A stretch of DNA of 8,570 bases from the NCBI GenBank assembly GCA_050943575.1, contig JBMNPL010000023.1:1-8570 (forward strand), read 5' to 3'. Origin of the DNA: WRCA01 sp050943575. GTDB lineage: Bacteria; Pseudomonadota; Alphaproteobacteria; Rs-D84. Numbering within the stretch: position 1 is the stretch's first letter; each line of letters begins with the position of its first letter. Shown here one piece after another: positions 6,086-8,570 of the stretch. The position numbers were made by a program, and so were the translations under genes. The notes beneath the pieces were generated by a model that was given only the letters and a program-made list of their open reading frames with translations, did not search any database and was not told the DNA's origin.

Positions 6086-7093
6086 ATGAGTCATCAATTT
6101 TTCTTTTCTCCGAATATTTTAGATAATCTGCCAGCCCCAGATAAAGGTTTTGATGTTGTCCAAGATATTGTAGAACCAAAACTTCGCCTTTATATTACTG
6201 CTCGTGGTGTAAAAACATTTTTTACCAGAAAACGTATTCATGGAAAAGATGAACGAATAATTATTGGTCGTTGGCCTGAAATTTCAATTGAAGATGCTCG
6301 TGCCAAGGTTTTAAAAAAAATTGCATCTGCATCTATGCCGATACCGATTCGTCGGAATAAAATTATTTTTAATCAATTGGTTCAAATTTTTATAAATAAA
6401 AAAATAAGACGTTCAGCAGAAGGTTTAAAAAAATTAGAACGTGCGATTGTGAAACATTGGGCACCATTAATTCAACGTGAAGTTTTATCAATTACACAAT
6501 CTGATTTAATACAATTACATGAAAATATTCAATCTAATGGTGGGGTTGCGACTGCTAATAAAATGTTAGAAATTTTAAATAGTATTTTTAAATTTGCTAT
6601 TAAAAACGGTTATGCTCGTGAAAATCCTGTGATTGGTATAGAAAAATTTAAAATTGTTCGTAAAAAAACAAAATTTGGTGCACGTGAATTTACAAGATTG
6701 TTATCAGCTATAAAAAAAGAAAAAAATCCTGTTATGCGCAATGCTTTTTTAATGTTAGTGTTTGGATTTGCACGCAAGTCTGAAATTTTTTCTATGCGCT
6801 GGTCGGATATAGATTTTAATAATGACACTTGGTTGGGTCGTCCGCTTTCTGATTCGGCAGTTGTTTTATTACAAGATATTCCACAAAGTAGCGATTGGGT
6901 TTTCCCATCTTATCGTGGACATTTAAAAGATCCTCGCATAGCTTGGAAAAAAATTACCACATCTATTAATATGCCGGAAATTCAAATGAATGATATATAT
7001 AAATATATGTTCCAGCGGTTAAAATGGGCATCCAACAAGGAGCAATTACGTGCAAATATGAACAAGGTGTTGACAAATTTATCCGTGTTATAA
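6086..7093 (+). CDS. Tyrosine recombinase/integrase-like protein, probably catalytically dead
   Basis: The 335 residues resemble phage-type integrases of the Arm-domain (DUF4102) group. Residues about 29-80 fit the Arm domain (KLRLYITARGVKTFFTRKR, then IIIGRWPEISIEDARAKV), about 93-185 fit the helical core-binding domain, and 196-335 the catalytic part. Box I is good: MLVFGFARKSEIFSMRWSDIDF (223-244), with catalytic Arg at 230. The rest is eroded. The beta hairpin that carries the catalytic Lys is cut down to DTWLGRPLSDSAVVLL. The HxxR box aligns with N302-D-I-Y305. The LGH box is absent. The nucleophilic Tyr site, if MFQRL is the counterpart, is Phe309. Yet there is no stop or frameshift. 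It lies 17 bases after the GNAT-like gene and no att site, tRNA or other mobile gene is seen. It may be a domesticated DNA-binding protein or a relic; strand exchange is unlikely. Confidence 0.72.
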   Translation: MSHQFFFSPNILDNLPAPDKGFDVVQDIVEPKLRLYITARGVKTFFTRKRIHGKDERIIIGRWPEISIEDARAKVLKKIASASMPIPIRRNKIIFNQLVQIFINKKIRRSAEGLKKLERAIVKHWAPLIQREVLSITQSDLIQLHENIQSNGGVATANKMLEILNSIFKFAIKNGYARENPVIGIEKFKIVRKKTKFGAREFTRLLSAIKKEKNPVMRNAFLMLVFGFARKSEIFSMRWSDIDFNNDTWLGRPLSDSAVVLLQDIPQSSDWVFPSYRGHLKDPRIAWKKITTSINMPEIQMNDIYKYMFQRLKWASNKEQLRANMNKVLTNLSVL

Positions 7094-7106
7094 TTTGTTA
7101 TAAAAC

Positions 7107-7136
7107 TTGACACAGGGTATTGCCAAGTGATATCTT
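7107..7136 (+). promoter_or_regulatory. acpP promoter
   Basis: A perfect -35 TTGACA (7107-7112) and -10 TATCTT (7131-7136) are 18 bases apart, starting 14 bases after the recombinase-like gene. The predicted leader of about 60 bases ends in an AAGGA site. Having its own strong promoter fits the high demand for acyl carrier protein and separates it from the lepA transcript. Confidence 0.6.
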
Positions 7137-7192
7137 AGATTAAGTCGCCCATAAAAAAATATAAAAACGGGCACATAAGTTTAACATAAAGT

Positions 7193-7197
7193 AAGGA
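7193..7197 (+). promoter_or_regulatory. Shine-Dalgarno of acpP
   Basis: AAGGA, six bases before the ATG at 7204, confirms the start of the acyl carrier protein. Confidence 0.65.
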
Positions 7198-7203
7198 TAA
7201 GAA

Positions 7204-7449
7204 ATGAGTACTTTTGATAAAGTTCAAAAAATAATAGTTGATAAGTTGGGTGTAGCCCAAGAAAAAGTTGTTATGGATGCAAAATTTGTTGCAGACTTGG
7301 GTGCAGACAGCTTGGACGTTGTAGAATTCGTTATGGAAGTTGAAAAAGAATTCAACATTACAATTCCGGACGATGCAGCTGCAAAAATACAAACTGTTGG
7401 TGATGCGGTTAAATATATTGAAGCAAACGCAAAACCTGCGGCAAAATAA
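7204..7449 (+). CDS. acpP: Acyl carrier protein
   Basis: AcpP carries growing acyl chains on a 4'-phosphopantetheine arm during fatty-acid synthesis in the cytoplasm. The 81 residues include the whole four-helix fold and the attachment motif LGADSLDVVEFVMEVEKEF (32-50), where Ser36 would receive the arm from holo-ACP synthase. The acidic helix II that docks partner enzymes is intact, and the following FNITIPDDAAAKIQTVGDAVKYI is canonical. Residues 76-81 (AKPAAK) form a short Ala/Lys tail. It has its own promoter and an intrinsic terminator, and is followed by fabF, its usual partner. The fabG and fabD genes that often precede acpP are absent here; a recombinase-like gene stands in that place. 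Confidence 0.97.
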   Translation: MSTFDKVQKIIVDKLGVAQEKVVMDAKFVADLGADSLDVVEFVMEVEKEFNITIPDDAAAKIQTVGDAVKYIEANAKPAAK

Positions 7450-7471
7450 TAAAAAACTTTTATATAACAAG

Positions 7472-7494
7472 AACCCGCTTTTGCGGGTTTTTTT
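7472..7494 (+). terminator. Rho-independent terminator between acpP and fabF
   Basis: CCCGC (7474-7478) and GCGGG (7483-7487) form a GC-rich stem with a TTTT loop, extended by AA/TT pairs and ending in a run of seven T (7488-7494). It is a textbook plus-strand terminator 22 bases after the acpP stop. It should raise acpP mRNA over fabF. Confidence 0.88.
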
Positions 7495-7522
7495 AATAGA
7501 TTATTTATAAAGTGCAAGTTCC

Positions 7523-7550
7523 TTGAATTTTTTTTTTAATTATGTAAAAT
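7523..7550 (+). promoter_or_regulatory. Candidate fabF promoter with a poly-T spacer
   Basis: TTGAAT (7523-7528) and TAAAAT (7545-7550) are 16 bases apart, predicting a start near 7557 and a leader of about 28 bases. Ten consecutive T (7528-7537) fill much of the spacer. A separate promoter is expected, because a strong terminator lies between acpP and fabF. Confidence 0.45.
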
Positions 7551-7572
7551 CATTATAAGTTTTAACAAAACA

Positions 7573-7578
7573 AAAGGA
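7573..7578 (+). promoter_or_regulatory. Shine-Dalgarno of fabF
   Basis: AAAGGA, six bases before the ATG at 7585, supports this start. Confidence 0.6.
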
Positions 7579-7584
7579 TTATTT

Positions 7585-8570
7585 ATGACACGCAGAGTGG
7601 TTATTACTGGTATGGGAATTGTTTCTCCTGCTGGTACAGGCGTTGAATTTGCTTGGAAAAATATTATTGCTGGAAAACCTAGTGTAAAAAAAATTACAGA
7701 ATTTGATGTATCTGATATGTTATCTCAAATTGCTGGTATACCGGTATTAGGCAAGGGTGATGGGGAATGTGATTTTGATTTGATTGCAGAACCAAAAGAA
7801 CAGCGTAAATTAGATAAATCTACAATGTTTGCTATGGTTGCCGCAGATCAGGCTATTCGTGATGCTGGTGATTTAGGGGATCTTGGGCGTGTTGGTGTTT
7901 CTATTGGCGGTGGCATTGGTGGTTTGCAAAATATGTATAATGTTTCAGTAGAACTTGAAAAAAACGGCCCAAAATATGTAAGCCCGTTTTTTATTCCAAA
8001 AGTTTTGATAAATATGGCAGCAGGTCAAGTTTCAATTAAATATGGTTTCAAAGGCCCCAATGTTTCAATAGTTACTGCTTGTGCGTCTGGAACACATTCA
8101 ATTGGTGAAGGGGTCAGGTTAATTCAGCATGGTGATGCAGATGTTATGATTTGTGGCGGAACCGAGGCGGCTGTTTGCCGAATCGGTATCGCAGGATTTT
8201 GCGCAATGCGTGCGTTATCAACCCGAAATGATGATCCTGCGGGTGCTTCTCGCCCATGGGACAAGGGGCGCGATGGATTTGTAATTGCCGAAGGCGCGGG
8301 TGTTTTAGTTCTAGAAGAATATGAACACGCCAAAGCACGTGGTGCAAAAATTTATGCCGAAATTGCAGGGTATGGGATGAGTGGTGATGCTCATCATATT
8401 ACAGCCCCAGCCGAAGGTGGAGAAGGTGGCAAACGTTCAATGATTGCGGCATTAAAAGATGCGGGCATATCTCCCGAATCAGTAGATTATATTAATGCTC
8501 ATGGGACCAGTACAGGTTTGGGTGATATTGGTGAATTAACAGCGGTAAAAACATTATTTGGCAATACACC
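7585..8570 (+). CDS. fabF: 3-oxoacyl-ACP synthase II (partial, C-terminus beyond right edge)
   Basis: FabF condenses malonyl-ACP with acyl-ACP, the chain-elongating step of type II fatty-acid synthesis, using the neighbouring AcpP as carrier. The frame from 7585 is open to the window end (328 codons), about four fifths of a normal protein of 410-420 residues. The start TRRVVITGMGIVSPAG is canonical. The thiolase-fold active site is visible: nucleophile Cys166 in VTACASGTHS, the SRPWDKGRDGFVIAEGAG stretch (222-239), and His306 in NAHGTST. The second catalytic His (in the KS.TGH motif) and the Gly-rich end lie outside the window. The KGDG...EPKEQRKLDK insert (57-79) is typical of alphaproteobacterial FabF. 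Gly311 follows GTST where Pro is usual, a small oddity. Confidence 0.95.
   Translation, partial: MTRRVVITGMGIVSPAGTGVEFAWKNIIAGKPSVKKITEFDVSDMLSQIAGIPVLGKGDGECDFDLIAEPKEQRKLDKSTMFAMVAADQAIRDAGDLGDLGRVGVSIGGGIGGLQNMYNVSVELEKNGPKYVSPFFIPKVLINMAAGQVSIKYGFKGPNVSIVTACASGTHSIGEGVRLIQHGDADVMICGGTEAAVCRIGIAGFCAMRALSTRNDDPAGASRPWDKGRDGFVIAEGAGVLVLEEYEHAKARGAKIYAEIAGYGMSGDAHHITAPAEGGEGGKRSMIAALKDAGISPESVDYINAHGTSTGLGDIGELTAVKTLFGNT

Noticed and set aside
7070..7094. Second TTGACA (7070-7075) with TATAAT (7089-7094) at the end of the recombinase-like gene
   Set aside because: The spacer is only 13 bases, too short for a sigma70 promoter; the TTGACA at 7107 pairs better with its -10.
7088..7103. TTATAA/TTATAA inverted repeat as terminator of the recombinase-like gene
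   Set aside because: The stem is all A-T with no T-run, so it would not act as an intrinsic terminator.
7147..7171. GCCC...GGGC pairing in the acpP leader as a riboswitch or attenuator
   Set aside because: Only four base pairs around a long A-rich loop; no conserved RNA element recognised.
6069..7203. Integrated mobile element around the recombinase-like gene
   Set aside because: No tRNA, direct-repeat att sites, excisionase or cargo genes are visible; the flanking genes are housekeeping genes with normal spacing.
7135..7517. Minus-strand open frames opposite acpP
   Set aside because: They are antisense to a certain acyl carrier protein gene and its terminator and resemble no family.
8124..8347. 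Minus-strand open frames opposite fabF
   Set aside because: They lie inside the well-conserved coding region of fabF; the open frames follow from its codon use.

Overview
The window reads as a piece of an AT-rich (about one third GC by eye) alphaproteobacterial chromosome, probably from a small-genome, host- or gut-associated lineage. Three things point to Alphaproteobacteria: the gene order ftsE-ftsX-ydcF, the style of the FabF protein (a KGDG...EPKEQRK insert in its N-terminal half), and AT-rich housekeeping genes packed with very short gaps. The exact order cannot be fixed from this sequence alone.

Layout. At the left edge is the 5' part of a minus-strand ribbon-helix-helix (CopG-type antitoxin) gene, with a strong promoter and a possible operator (about 1-330). 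A hairpin-plus-T-run terminator (357-379) closes a minus-strand operon occupying 410-3204. That operon reads yqaA-like membrane protein, ftsE, ftsX, ydcF. From a divergent start at 3268, plus-strand genes follow: rbfA, a DUF1653 protein, lepA, a GNAT-like protein, and a tyrosine-recombinase-like protein. Next comes acpP, with its own promoter and intrinsic terminator, then fabF, which runs off the right edge. There is no gene-free stretch over 300 bases; the longest, 200-409, holds the antitoxin promoter and the terminator. No rRNA, tRNA, CRISPR array or intact insertion sequence was seen.

How the genes fit together. The minus-strand operon is envelope and division related: FtsEX is the ABC complex that controls septal peptidoglycan hydrolysis, flanked by a VTT/DedA-type membrane protein and a DUF218 protein. 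The plus-strand block is about translation (RbfA in 30S maturation, LepA/EF4 on the ribosome), then fatty-acid synthesis (acyl carrier protein and ketoacyl-ACP synthase II).

The least ordinary element is the recombinase-like gene between the lepA cluster and acpP. It keeps an Arm-like N-terminus, a core-binding region and the first catalytic Arg, but seems to have lost the catalytic Lys hairpin, the HxxR box, the LGH box and the nucleophilic Tyr, while remaining an open frame of 335 codons. No other mobile-element parts lie around it. It may be a domesticated DNA-binding protein or a slowly decaying relic; the sequence alone does not decide. No clearly new multi-gene system was found.
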